From Deltaproteobacteria bacterium (GTDB lineage: Bacteria > Myxococcota_A > JAADFL01), in the NCBI GenBank assembly GCA_013152945.1, contig JAADFL010000077.1:34869-60703 (forward strand): a DNA stretch of 25,835 nt. Direction: 5' to 3'. Numbering within the stretch: the stretch's first letter is position 1; each line of letters opens with the position of its first letter. This document shows positions 8,348 to 15,843 of this stretch, one piece after another. The notes beneath the pieces are model-generated. The model saw nothing but the letters and a program-made list of their open reading frames with translations, was not told the DNA's origin and ran no database searches. The translations under genes were made by a program, and so were the position numbers.

Positions 8348-8877
8348 CGCACATCCCTTTTGAGCAACTCCAAATAAGCCTTGCGCGCAACCAGGAGTAA
8401 ACTCCTTACCTGTTCAGAAGCATAATCCGGATAAGTCCAGGGCAACGGCTTGAACCCGCCGCTTTCGAATATAAGTGTCAATTCGGCGTAAATTCCCCTT
8501 GCCAAGAAAAGCCTGTGTGGGGCATCCTTGGTGGTAGCCAAAGAAAAACGATTCAGTTCCAGGTTCCCCGGATCGATATTAACCGTTCTCCTACCGTCCA
8601 ATGAGAGTCGTTCCTCTATCCGGTTTGTGGCCAGCTTCAGGTCAATCAACTTGTCAGGTTCGGCCAAACCCGGCAGTATAAAAAACATCCTCTTCAGATT
8701 ACAGCCGAACTCCGGTTCGTAGTATCCGGTGAAATCAAAGGGTAATTCCGGCCCGAGAGGATTACAAGGTCCCACCAAATCTTCCAGGCCTTCCAGGCCT
8801 TCGGCAAGCGACTTTTTATTTCCAAACATGATACTGCATATCCTCAATGCCGGTCTTGCTTTGCCGATCACTCCCAT
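8344..8877 (-). CDS. DUF4416 family protein
   Basis: A 177-aa protein. I chose the ATG ending at 8877 because MGVIGKARPALRI matches the usual family start and AAGGA lies upstream; a GTG 48 bases earlier has no Shine-Dalgarno. Family landmarks seen are GPELPFDFTGYYEPEFGCNLKRMFF, LKLATNRIEE, RRTVNIDPGNLELNRFSLATTKD, and HRLFLARGIYAELTL followed by PLPWTYPDYAS. The biochemical role is unknown. Genes of this family are frequent in deltaproteobacteria and Nitrospirota and commonly lie beside yicC, as here. The 3' end overlaps yicC by 4 nt, and the tetR gene ends 41 bp upstream, which places it as the second gene of the operon. Confidence 0.88.
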   Translation of the reverse strand: MGVIGKARPALRICSIMFGNKKSLAEGLEGLEDLVGPCNPLGPELPFDFTGYYEPEFGCNLKRMFFILPGLAEPDKLIDLKLATNRIEERLSLDGRRTVNIDPGNLELNRFSLATTKDAPHRLFLARGIYAELTLIFESGGFKPLPWTYPDYASEQVRSLLLVARKAYLELLKRDVR

Positions 8878-8918
8878 TACCAACTCATCCTTCACCTGTT
8901 CATCATTAGATTTACAGC

Positions 8919-9545
8919 CTACCACAACGGTTTATTATTCAACTCGTTGTATGAACCTCCTGAAAGACCGAAAAGACTGAATGCCATCAATTGCTCCACC
9001 AGGGAATCTCTCTCTTTGCCCGATACATGAGAACCGGGTTCGGCTTCGACAACCAGGTAGTTGATCACCTCTCTAACACTGCCCATTATACATCTCGCTG
9101 TAATAGAGGTATTACAAGGTCTCAAGATACCCATTTCAATGCCGAGATCCAATGATGCCTTTACCATATTCCTTATTCTTGCGTTTAATTGCGCAAGTTT
9201 CTTATCGAACCCCTCGTCCAGACCGATTGCTTCGTGCACCAGGATTTTCGTCAATTCCCTGTTATCCAGGAACAAGTCGATTATACCCCTAACATTCGCT
9301 TTCAACTGCCTTGCAACATCATCTTCAGGATTGATTCGCTTGATTCTCCTGTCCAGCTTCTCTATCAGTTGATCCAGCAATTCTTCGAAAATAGCTCTCT
9401 TGTTTTCAAAATACAGGTAGAAAGTTCCCCTGGCTATCCGTGCACGTTCAACTATGTCCGATACGGATGTTTCGTGATAGCCCTTTTTGGCGAACACCTC
9501 ACTCGCACATTCGAGGACGTGAATTCTTCTATCCTCTTTTTTCAC
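8919..9545 (-). CDS. TetR family transcriptional regulator
   Basis: A 208-aa regulator begun at a GTG with GGAGG 4 nt upstream (9550-9554). Residues about 7-55 are the TetR helix-turn-helix: ILEC-type helix 1 (VLECASEVFAKKGYHETSVSDIVERARIARGTFYLYFENKRAIFEE), including the typical GTFYLYF recognition segment. The rest is a helical ligand-binding/dimerisation domain whose ligand cannot be guessed. It is the first gene of the minus-strand operon running to relA. A perfect palindrome 28-44 bp upstream, inside divergent promoter elements, is the probable operator, so it likely represses itself, the operon behind it and the small exported protein on the plus strand. Those regulatory targets are inferred from position. 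Confidence 0.93.
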   Translation of the reverse strand: MKKEDRRIHVLECASEVFAKKGYHETSVSDIVERARIARGTFYLYFENKRAIFEELLDQLIEKLDRRIKRINPEDDVARQLKANVRGIIDLFLDNRELTKILVHEAIGLDEGFDKKLAQLNARIRNMVKASLDLGIEMGILRPCNTSITARCIMGSVREVINYLVVEAEPGSHVSGKERDSLVEQLMAFSLFGLSGGSYNELNNKPLW

Positions 9546-9563
9546 AAAACCTCCAAAAAAAAC

Positions 9564-9592
9564 TTGACATCTTATCCTACATGTAGGATTAT
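9564..9592 (+). promoter_or_regulatory. Promoter for the small exported protein, overlapping the TetR palindrome
   Basis: The -35 TTGACA (9564-9569) is perfect; with a 17-bp spacer the -10 is GATTAT (9587-9592), matching four of six bases. The operator palindrome fills the spacer and the first half of the -10. Transcription would start near 9599, about 50 nt before the ATG at 9649. On the opposite strand TTGATT and GATAAG, 18 bp apart (9600 down to 9571), form a weaker promoter for tetR over the same palindrome. Confidence 0.65.
9574..9589. promoter_or_regulatory. Putative TetR operator (16-bp perfect palindrome)
   Basis: ATCCTACATGTAGGAT is a perfect inverted repeat with no central spacer. 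It lies between divergent genes and between the -35 and -10 elements of both. This is the expected place for a repressor of the TetR family, whose own gene begins 28 bp away. Binding is inferred from position and symmetry. Confidence 0.75.
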
Positions 9593-9648
9593 GTAATCAA
9601 ATAGCCTACCAGTGGGTTCAAGTAGGCGTAACCAAGGAGGAAAGAATC

Positions 9649-10029
9649 ATGGTTAAAAAAATCTTTTTTCTGGGAGCCATCAGTATACTCGGAACAATGC
9701 TCGCACCAGTACCTGCTCTTGCCGGAAAGCCGGATATGTCCGCTCTCATCGACAAGACCCTCTATGGCGCCCTGGACCAGGCCATTGGCTTTAACATTGA
9801 TCAAAATAATACCGACAAACGCCTTCAGATAACCCTGGATGACGGCAACGGTTCCCAAACCCAGTATCAATCCGGCAATATTCGCAACTATACTAATATC
9901 GAGCCTACAGCGACCCAAAAGCATAGAGATTTCAGAAGCCTCATTCGTGTTCTCCATTCTCTTCCCTTCAAGACGAGACAAGAACAAATAAACGACCTTC
10001 TTGCAACGGTTCACACTCTCCATGTCTAG
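9649..10029 (+). CDS. Small exported protein of unknown function, divergent from tetR
   Basis: A 126-aa product with AAGGAGG at 9634-9640, 8 nt before the ATG, the strongest ribosome-binding site in the window. Residues 1-25 are a Sec signal peptide (MVKKIFFL..., cleavage after ALA), so it should reach the periplasm. The mature start GKPDMSALIDKTLYGALDQAIGF looks like an amphipathic helix. The second half is polar, without Cys or recognisable motifs, and its composition (TATQKHRDFRSLIRVLHSL onward) differs enough that an old frameshift cannot be excluded. It is likely the main TetR target. It ends 26 bp before the convergent HEAT-repeat gene. I do not recognise a family. Confidence 0.65.
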   Translation: MVKKIFFLGAISILGTMLAPVPALAGKPDMSALIDKTLYGALDQAIGFNIDQNNTDKRLQITLDDGNGSQTQYQSGNIRNYTNIEPTATQKHRDFRSLIRVLHSLPFKTRQEQINDLLATVHTLHV

Positions 10030-10055
10030 TTATCCCGCTGATGCCGGATAAAAAA

Positions 10056-12074
10056 CTACCTATGACGTCTTCTTCTCCTCCGGGACTTTCTCCTCTTAGT
10101 TTCATTGCCGGGAACTTGCTTGCCATTCCCGGAAATATAACCTTTGAGGAATGACATTATGAATCTTTCCACGTTCTGCGCATTTGTCAGATCGGTTTGG
10201 AGAAAATACCTGATAAGTCCTTGTGCAGCCCTTTCCTTGAACCTTACAGTCCTGGACATTGCCTTGTAGGCATTGAGATTGAAAGTAACCCTATCCGCTG
10301 CGTCGAGCACAAACCTGTCTGCCTTTCGTCCCCCAAGCATGGCCATTGCCCTCACAATAGCATCGCCCAGTATCTCCCTGTCTTTCTCTTTTAATTTCCC
10401 GTTCAGCTTCAGTAATACATCCACTCCTTTTCTATTGCCGAGCCTGCCCAATCCTTCTATGGCCGCGGCACGGACCCTTGGCGGAAGTTCCCAACTGAAG
10501 GCCGGATAGGACTCGATTACATCTTTCAGGATCCTGAAAGCACCGGGCCGGCCCGAAGCGCCCAGCGCACGGTAGGCGGCGGCTTTTAAGTCGGCAATAT
10601 CACAATCTTTCCTGAATTTTTTTCTTGTTACAATAAAAGACACAGGTTTATAGATTGCCCTTCCTCCGATTTCACTTGCAGCCTCGAGCGCTGTTATCCG
10701 CAATGCCTTGGGCGATCTCCTGCCGATATACCTCAGGATAGTTTTCAAGGCAGGTTTGTATCTTAATGTGCCGAGGCTCTTGATGATAGCCGCCTGTACA
10801 CCTTCATGCCTCTCCCTGGACAGTGCAGACAAGAGAGTCTTGGACACGCCCGTGTCCCCTCTTCTTCCGAGAGCTTCGGCCGCAGCTATTCGCACCCTTG
10901 GGTTCCTGGCAGACAAGGAATCCAGGATTGCCCTGACAGCCACGGGAGTCCGAGCCTTCTCAAGGGCTGTAAGAGCCCCCTTTCGAACCAGATCGTCACC
11001 ACTTCGCAAGGCCCTGGCGAAAATCGAAAGTGCTTCAGCCTGGTCACCTTTTGCCAGTGCTTCGGCAAAGTAGACCTTCACATTCATGTTTTTCTCCGCC
11101 AAAAAGGCGCTCGCAAGTCTCCTGATATTCTTGTTTCCACCCAGGCTGGCCAGGGCATCCGCAACAGCCTTTTTCACATCCGGCTCATCAGAGGTCAGGT
11201 ATTTATAAATGAATCTTCCCAAACCCGGCTTTCCAAGATTTGCAACAAGCTTTGCCGTTTCCTTGGCGAAATCAAGATTCAATCCACCTACTTCCTTGTC
11301 CTTTTTTTGCAAGAGCCTAAGACAGGACAGGTCACAGGATACGGAAACAAAGGAGGAGAACGCACCGACATCGTCTTTCCAAAGCATTACCTCATCGTGT
11401 TTGAAGTACTCTTCGATCGCCATCGGCCGGTTGAACTCCGCCATAGCCTGTAGAGTCAACCCGGAATATTGTCCACTTACATTGTTTTTCTGGATGTTGG
11501 GGAGATACTGCGCGCCGCCGAGTGAGAGTATTGCCGGTTCAAGATATGTCTGGTAATCCTTGCGTTTGAACTGGTTATCATAAAGTTCCAGAAACTTGGG
11601 AAGGGCCTGCTTGGCGTTCAGCTTGGCCAACGTGCTTATGGTCGTCCTGGCAAGAAGTCGCTTGTTGGTCTTGACCGCCAGCTCGAGAACATCCATCAGT
11701 TTATCGATATATTGGGAAGCGCCGAACTCGCCGATTGCCCAAATAGCCTTGCTCCGGTTCGTGATGGTGGCATTGACGTCCTCGGCCATCTTGATCAATC
11801 TCGGCAGAACCGACCGGTCGTTGAATTTCACCAGGTACTCGATTGCAAGCACTACGAGGCGTTCGTCCTTGTCCCGCAACAGCTTTCTCAAGTAAGGAAG
11901 GTGTTTTGGCACAACCAGATCTTTGAACAGACTTATTGCCCTGTCCTGAACCGTGCCATCATCCGAATGCAGGCCTTCGTTGAACAGTACATCCATTGCG
12001 CCCGCCCTGGCCCCCGGACAAACCGTTGATGTGAGAACCAGAGCAGTAATAATCGCCGACAAGCATTTATTCAT
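10056..12074 (-). CDS. Exported HEAT-repeat protein with poly-arginine tail
   Basis: A 672-aa protein; AAGGAG lies 5 nt upstream of the ATG. Residues 1-24 form a signal peptide ending ARA, so the mature protein is probably periplasmic. From about residue 30 to 640 it is a chain of about 35-residue helical pairs of the HEAT/PBS-lyase type, with recurrent patterns such as NPRVRIAAAEALGRRGD, HEGVQAAIIKSLGTL, PPRVRAAAIEGLGRLGN and LVRKGALTALEKA. Such solenoids are protein-binding scaffolds. The last 13 residues are almost all Arg/Lys (KRRKSRRRRRRHR), which is rare for an exported protein and may bind nucleic acid, lipid A or polyanions. It follows the cNMP-ATPase gene by 92 bp with its own -10 box. 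Partner unknown. Confidence 0.85.
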   Translation of the reverse strand: MNKCLSAIITALVLTSTVCPGARAGAMDVLFNEGLHSDDGTVQDRAISLFKDLVVPKHLPYLRKLLRDKDERLVVLAIEYLVKFNDRSVLPRLIKMAEDVNATITNRSKAIWAIGEFGASQYIDKLMDVLELAVKTNKRLLARTTISTLAKLNAKQALPKFLELYDNQFKRKDYQTYLEPAILSLGGAQYLPNIQKNNVSGQYSGLTLQAMAEFNRPMAIEEYFKHDEVMLWKDDVGAFSSFVSVSCDLSCLRLLQKKDKEVGGLNLDFAKETAKLVANLGKPGLGRFIYKYLTSDEPDVKKAVADALASLGGNKNIRRLASAFLAEKNMNVKVYFAEALAKGDQAEALSIFARALRSGDDLVRKGALTALEKARTPVAVRAILDSLSARNPRVRIAAAEALGRRGDTGVSKTLLSALSRERHEGVQAAIIKSLGTLRYKPALKTILRYIGRRSPKALRITALEAASEIGGRAIYKPVSFIVTRKKFRKDCDIADLKAAAYRALGASGRPGAFRILKDVIESYPAFSWELPPRVRAAAIEGLGRLGNRKGVDVLLKLNGKLKEKDREILGDAIVRAMAMLGGRKADRFVLDAADRVTFNLNAYKAMSRTVRFKERAAQGLIRYFLQTDLTNAQNVERFIMSFLKGYISGNGKQVPGNETKRRKSRRRRRRHR

Positions 12075-12100
12075 GAGAACTCCTTCGCAACAGCCCGGTG

Positions 12101-12106
12101 ATTATA
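12101..12106 (-). promoter_or_regulatory. Consensus -10 box upstream of the HEAT-repeat gene
   Basis: Read on the minus strand this is a perfect TATAAT, 27 bp before the ATG. The -35 region at the right distance (GCAAAA, 12129-12124) is poor, so activity may need an activator. The element lies in the 92-bp gap after the GspE-type gene, so the HEAT gene may have its own transcript besides read-through. Confidence 0.45.
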
Positions 12107-12166
12107 AAACATTCAAAGTGTGCTTTTGCATGTTTCTAAAACCGGCAAACCTTGAATCAATCCGCG

Positions 12167-14158
12167 TTAACCCTCAAATGACAGTATACGTAGTACCTCG
12201 CTTGGTACGGTCAAGCCATTTTTGAGCAGGAAACCGGCATATTTCGCCAACGAAACCATGCCTCCCCGGTTCGCCTCCTCTTTCAATCTCGATATTGAGA
12301 CGTCCTCGGCTATCAGGTTCTTCAGTCCTTCGGTCACCTGCAATACCTCGAAAACACCTACCCTACCCCTGAAACCTGTATTGTTGCAATTCGGACAACC
12401 TTCACCTTTTACCAGTTTCGGATTTTCTTCAGGGCCGAGGACTCCGATTCTCTTCAGGTTTTCCACCACTGAATCTATATATTTAAACGGCTTGGAACAC
12501 ATCGGACAACATCTCCTGACCAATCTCTGTGCAACCACGCCTGAAACCGCATTGGCTACTAGAAAATTATCGATGCCCATTTCCTTCAGCCTGACCACCG
12601 ATCCAATGGCGCTGTTGGTATGCATGGACGTCAAAACCAGGTGACCGGTTATGGATGCCTCCATTGCGATCTTGGCGGTTTTGGGATCCCTTGTTTCACC
12701 GACCAGTATGATATCCGGATCATGTCTTAGGAAGCCTCGAAGGACCGTGGGAAAATCAAGGCCGGCCCCTTCGTTTATCTGAACCTGGGCTACGCCGCTA
12801 AGATCGTATTCGATCGGGTCTTCAACGGTAACTACGTTGATATCCTGTCCATGCCTGATTCTTTCCTTCAGCAGCGAATACAAAGTGGTTGTCTTGCCGC
12901 TTCCGGTCGGCCCGGTAACAAGGACGGCGCCGTTCGGTTTGAAGACCATCCTCCTGACCAGGTGGGCCAACTTGTCCGCCAGTATGAGATTATCGAGTTC
13001 CAGGAAGCTGCTGCTCGAGTCGAGCAACCTCATGGCTATTCGCTCTCCACCCCTTACCGGCATGGAGGCAACACGCATGTCATATTCCTTTCCTTTGTAT
13101 GCAAGGGAGAACCGTCCGTCCTGGGGCAACCTCTTCTCGGCGATATCCATACCCGACAGGATCTTTATCCTGGAAACCAGTGGCCGAAAATGCGTTCTCG
13201 GGATCGACTTCTCCCACTGCTGCAACCTGCCGTCTACCCTGAAACGCACACTTACAGTGTGCCTCTCCGAATCTATGTGTATATCACTGGCCTCCCTGCC
13301 CAGGCCCTCCGCCAATATCTGGTTAAGGATCGTCACTACCTCCTGCCCTGCTACTTTCGTTGCGGCCCGCTTGTCCTCCGCCGCCTCGGCGGCATCGGAG
13401 AATATCTCAAGCTGACGCCAATCAGTCGCGACAGGGCCTCTCTTTTCAGCCAAGCCGACTGATTGGGACCCGTCCTGCTTCGCATATTTTTTTATGTACG
13501 TTTTGTAGTCTTCTTCACTGATGGCAACCGGTTTTATCTCGATTCCGTGCAGGCATCGCCTGACATCGTCAATGCCCATTACGTTCGAAGGATCCACCAT
13601 GGCCAGGGTAAGGCTGTTCCCTTCCATCTTGAGCGGGATCAGCTTGTGCCTCTGTAGTATGGCCGATGGTACGAGTTGATATATATTGGGATCGGGCTGC
13701 ATCCTGGCCAGGTTCACGAAAGAAATGCCTTGTTCCTTGTTGACCGCGCTCAAACGTTGGGCCAGGGTTTTCGCAATTCCCATGGTGACTGCAGGAAGTT
13801 GCTGGCATATCTTTTGGAAGAGCGCTGTGGAAAGTACCAGGCACTGTGTCTTTTCCAGTGCCCTGACGGAAGCATTTCTCGGGGCCTCGGTTATGAGGGC
13901 CATCTCGCCGAAAACCTGGCCGCTCCCAAGCCTTGCAAGTTCAAAGGCAACCCCGACTTGCGGGTTCTTGACGAAAACCGCCACCTTCCCGTTTTCAATG
14001 ATATACAAGGCATCCCCGGGATCTCCCTCGTTGAATATCACCTGTCCGGGTTCAAAGGTTATTCTCTGTAATACCGAAGCAATCTGTTGCTTGTGAGCCT
14101 GGTGGAGCTTGGCAAACAACAATGTTTGGTCCAACAGAGAAACTATCTGTTCGGTCAT
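12167..14158 (-). CDS. GspE/PilB-type secretion ATPase with N-terminal cyclic-nucleotide-binding domain
   Basis: A 663-aa protein; AGGAG lies 7 nt before the ATG. Residues 13-140 are a CAP-like cNMP-binding domain with cassette FGEMALITEAPRNASVRA, which keeps the ribose-binding Glu and phosphate-binding Arg. Residues about 150-225 resemble the GspE/MshE N-terminal domain. The secretion ATPase fills about 265-655: DIHID and FRVDGR, Walker A GPTGSGKTTT at 416-425, Asp box VVTVEDPIEYD, Walker B DIILVGE at 482-488, His box TGHLVLTSMHTN, then a zinc-binding CxxC/CxxC pair (CCPMC and CPNC). The family powers type II secretion or type IV pilus assembly; no pilin, GspF or secretin gene is nearby. The ATPase is therefore probably an orphan gated by a cyclic nucleotide. 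The co-transcribed upstream gene ends 14 bp before it. Confidence 0.93.
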   Translation of the reverse strand: MTEQIVSLLDQTLLFAKLHQAHKQQIASVLQRITFEPGQVIFNEGDPGDALYIIENGKVAVFVKNPQVGVAFELARLGSGQVFGEMALITEAPRNASVRALEKTQCLVLSTALFQKICQQLPAVTMGIAKTLAQRLSAVNKEQGISFVNLARMQPDPNIYQLVPSAILQRHKLIPLKMEGNSLTLAMVDPSNVMGIDDVRRCLHGIEIKPVAISEEDYKTYIKKYAKQDGSQSVGLAEKRGPVATDWRQLEIFSDAAEAAEDKRAATKVAGQEVVTILNQILAEGLGREASDIHIDSERHTVSVRFRVDGRLQQWEKSIPRTHFRPLVSRIKILSGMDIAEKRLPQDGRFSLAYKGKEYDMRVASMPVRGGERIAMRLLDSSSSFLELDNLILADKLAHLVRRMVFKPNGAVLVTGPTGSGKTTTLYSLLKERIRHGQDINVVTVEDPIEYDLSGVAQVQINEGAGLDFPTVLRGFLRHDPDIILVGETRDPKTAKIAMEASITGHLVLTSMHTNSAIGSVVRLKEMGIDNFLVANAVSGVVAQRLVRRCCPMCSKPFKYIDSVVENLKRIGVLGPEENPKLVKGEGCPNCNNTGFRGRVGVFEVLQVTEGLKNLIAEDVSISRLKEEANRGGMVSLAKYAGFLLKNGLTVPSEVLRILSFEG

Positions 14159-14172
14159 TTCGGTTCTCCTGA

Positions 14173-15576
14173 TCAGCCCAATCCTTTGGCTGCAAGTTTT
14201 TCATTGGCTTCCCTAAGCCTTTTTGTAAGAGTCTTGATAAGTACCTTGTAAATTCTCACTTGGATCCTCTCGTTGGATTCCACCAGGTCACTGAAACGTC
14301 GCCTTGCAAGCTTGAATGCCACCACGTTTCCCTCGCATATCACGCTTGCGCTGGTCGGAAAATCATCCAGGAGGGCCATTTCACCGACGTGCGCTCCCGG
14401 GCCCAGTTCAGCTACCACGGTTCCATGGTCGGAAGCCGCACTGTCGCCGGTGGACGTGACAACCTTTACCTTTCCGCGCGCCAGCACAAAAAGGGCTTCT
14501 CCCGGAGTTCCCTCTGTTATCAAGGTTTGTCCATCCTGGTAACGTTTCTTTTCGCAAAGGCTCTGGACATACTTAAGCTCATCGAGGGATAGTTCGGAAA
14601 AGAGAGGGACCCTCCGCAAGAATTCGAAATCCTTGTCCATCCCGACAAGCCTGTCAGCGCCTTCCGTACCGAGTTCTTTTTCAGACAGATCCAATGGTAC
14701 CGGTTCGATTGCATTTTGCCTCGCCCTTGCCTGGTCCGCCTGCAACAACCCGAGAGTCTTTGCCACCTCCCTGGCTCCCTGGTGCTGTGGAGCCAAGCCG
14801 AGAATTCCATTCAGGAGTTGTCCTGCTTGCTGCTGAAAACCGTTGTCGGCACAAAGTTTCGCCAAGCGGTAATGTATTTCCAGGGACTCGGCGTCCAAGG
14901 GCTTACTCTTCACCACCTCCAGGTATTTCTGCATCGCAAGTTGTGAATTGCCTGTGCGCTCCAAAACCTGTCCCAAGAGTTTGACTCCGGGAACAAAGTG
15001 GGCCGCCATCTTGTCCAGGCGTTGAAGCACGTCGACCGCCTTGTCCCACCGAGCCATCTTCAGGTATAGTTGTCCTGCATTGAAGTAATCTCCCGCTCTT
15101 TCAAGGTTTTCCGCGGCTCTTGGGAAATCTTTCATCTTTAAAAAAAGTTCCGCCGCCTTGTTGAAAGTAAGATTCTTTTCGAACAACTCGGCTGCCTTGG
15201 CGATTTTGCCTGCCTTCAGGTACAAACCTGCGGCCCGTTCGAGATCGTAGTCGGCTTCGAGGAACTTGGCGGCCAAGTCGAACCGGCCTGCCGAATAAGC
15301 ACACTTTGCCGCCCTGTTGAAATCCCGCGCCTTGAAAAACATCTCGGCAAGGTCGCCCATGGTTTGCTTACTCGCTCCTCCCGAAGTGATATCCGAGATA
15401 AGTTCATCCCCCACGTTTTCCGCACAAGATGCGAGCAGCCCGGCGGCCTCGTCCAGTTGTCCCCTTGCGACATGGTTCTTCAATAAGTTGACGACCTTGC
15501 CGCAAGCGAGGAATTCTCCTTCACCAGAGCCATCTTCCTTGAATTCAAACTCTATTTCTCCATGTATGCGGGTCAT
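14173..15576 (-). CDS. TPR-repeat protein with C-terminal cyclic-nucleotide-binding-like domain
   Basis: A 467-aa cytoplasmic protein. I chose the ATG ending at 15576, since GGGGAG lies 7 nt upstream, while a TTG two codons earlier is too close to it. Residues about 75-280 are TPR-like helical repeats (FFKARDFNRAAKCAYSAG, YLKAGKIAKAAELFEK, FLKMKDFPRAAENLERAG, YLKMARWDKAVDVL). Residues about 315-440 are a CAP-like domain with GEMALLDDFPTSASV; the Arg that contacts the cyclic phosphate is Thr here, so cAMP/cGMP binding is doubtful. The gene is first in a two-gene unit with the cNMP-GspE ATPase (14-bp gap), suggesting it works as an adaptor for that ATPase. A good promoter lies upstream at 15655-15682. 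Confidence 0.88.
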   Translation of the reverse strand: MTRIHGEIEFEFKEDGSGEGEFLACGKVVNLLKNHVARGQLDEAAGLLASCAENVGDELISDITSGGASKQTMGDLAEMFFKARDFNRAAKCAYSAGRFDLAAKFLEADYDLERAAGLYLKAGKIAKAAELFEKNLTFNKAAELFLKMKDFPRAAENLERAGDYFNAGQLYLKMARWDKAVDVLQRLDKMAAHFVPGVKLLGQVLERTGNSQLAMQKYLEVVKSKPLDAESLEIHYRLAKLCADNGFQQQAGQLLNGILGLAPQHQGAREVAKTLGLLQADQARARQNAIEPVPLDLSEKELGTEGADRLVGMDKDFEFLRRVPLFSELSLDELKYVQSLCEKKRYQDGQTLITEGTPGEALFVLARGKVKVVTSTGDSAASDHGTVVAELGPGAHVGEMALLDDFPTSASVICEGNVVAFKLARRRFSDLVESNERIQVRIYKVLIKTLTKRLREANEKLAAKGLG

Positions 15577-15654
15577 CGACAATCTCCCCGAACAATCTCG
15601 CCGAACATCCTTGCGGCAAGGGACCGAAGGTCGGCCCCACTAAACATTATTCAC

Positions 15655-15682
15655 ATTATTCCACGTAAAGGCCCTTGGTCAA
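15655..15682 (-). promoter_or_regulatory. Promoter of the TPR-cNMP / cNMP-GspE operon
   Basis: On the minus strand TTGACC (15682-15677) and AATAAT (15660-15655) each match the sigma70 consensus at five of six bases with a 16-bp spacer. Transcription would start near 15648, about 70 nt before the ATG. A near-perfect palindrome CCTTGC-G-GCAAGG at 15609-15621 lies in the leader and could be an operator. Confidence 0.65.
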
Positions 15683-15843
15683 GCATGTACAAATTCGTGA
15701 CATAAAATTTCCCGGAGAAAAAAACCAGACAAAAATCCGAAAACAAAACAATGCAAAGGGAGACAGGATACTGAACGGCCGTTCCCTTACCACTGGCGAT
15801 TCATGGCTATTTGGATTAGACTGCCGGGCACGGGAGGTAAAGC

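Noticed and set aside
9589-10023. Minus-strand 144-codon frame opposite the small exported protein
   Set aside because: It has no Shine-Dalgarno or promoter and would run through the TetR operator; the plus-strand gene has a signal peptide, promoter and strong ribosome-binding site.
10030-10051. TTATCC/GGATAA inverted repeat between convergent genes as a terminator
   Set aside because: Only a 6-bp stem, followed by A rather than T on the plus strand and by no T-tract on the minus strand.
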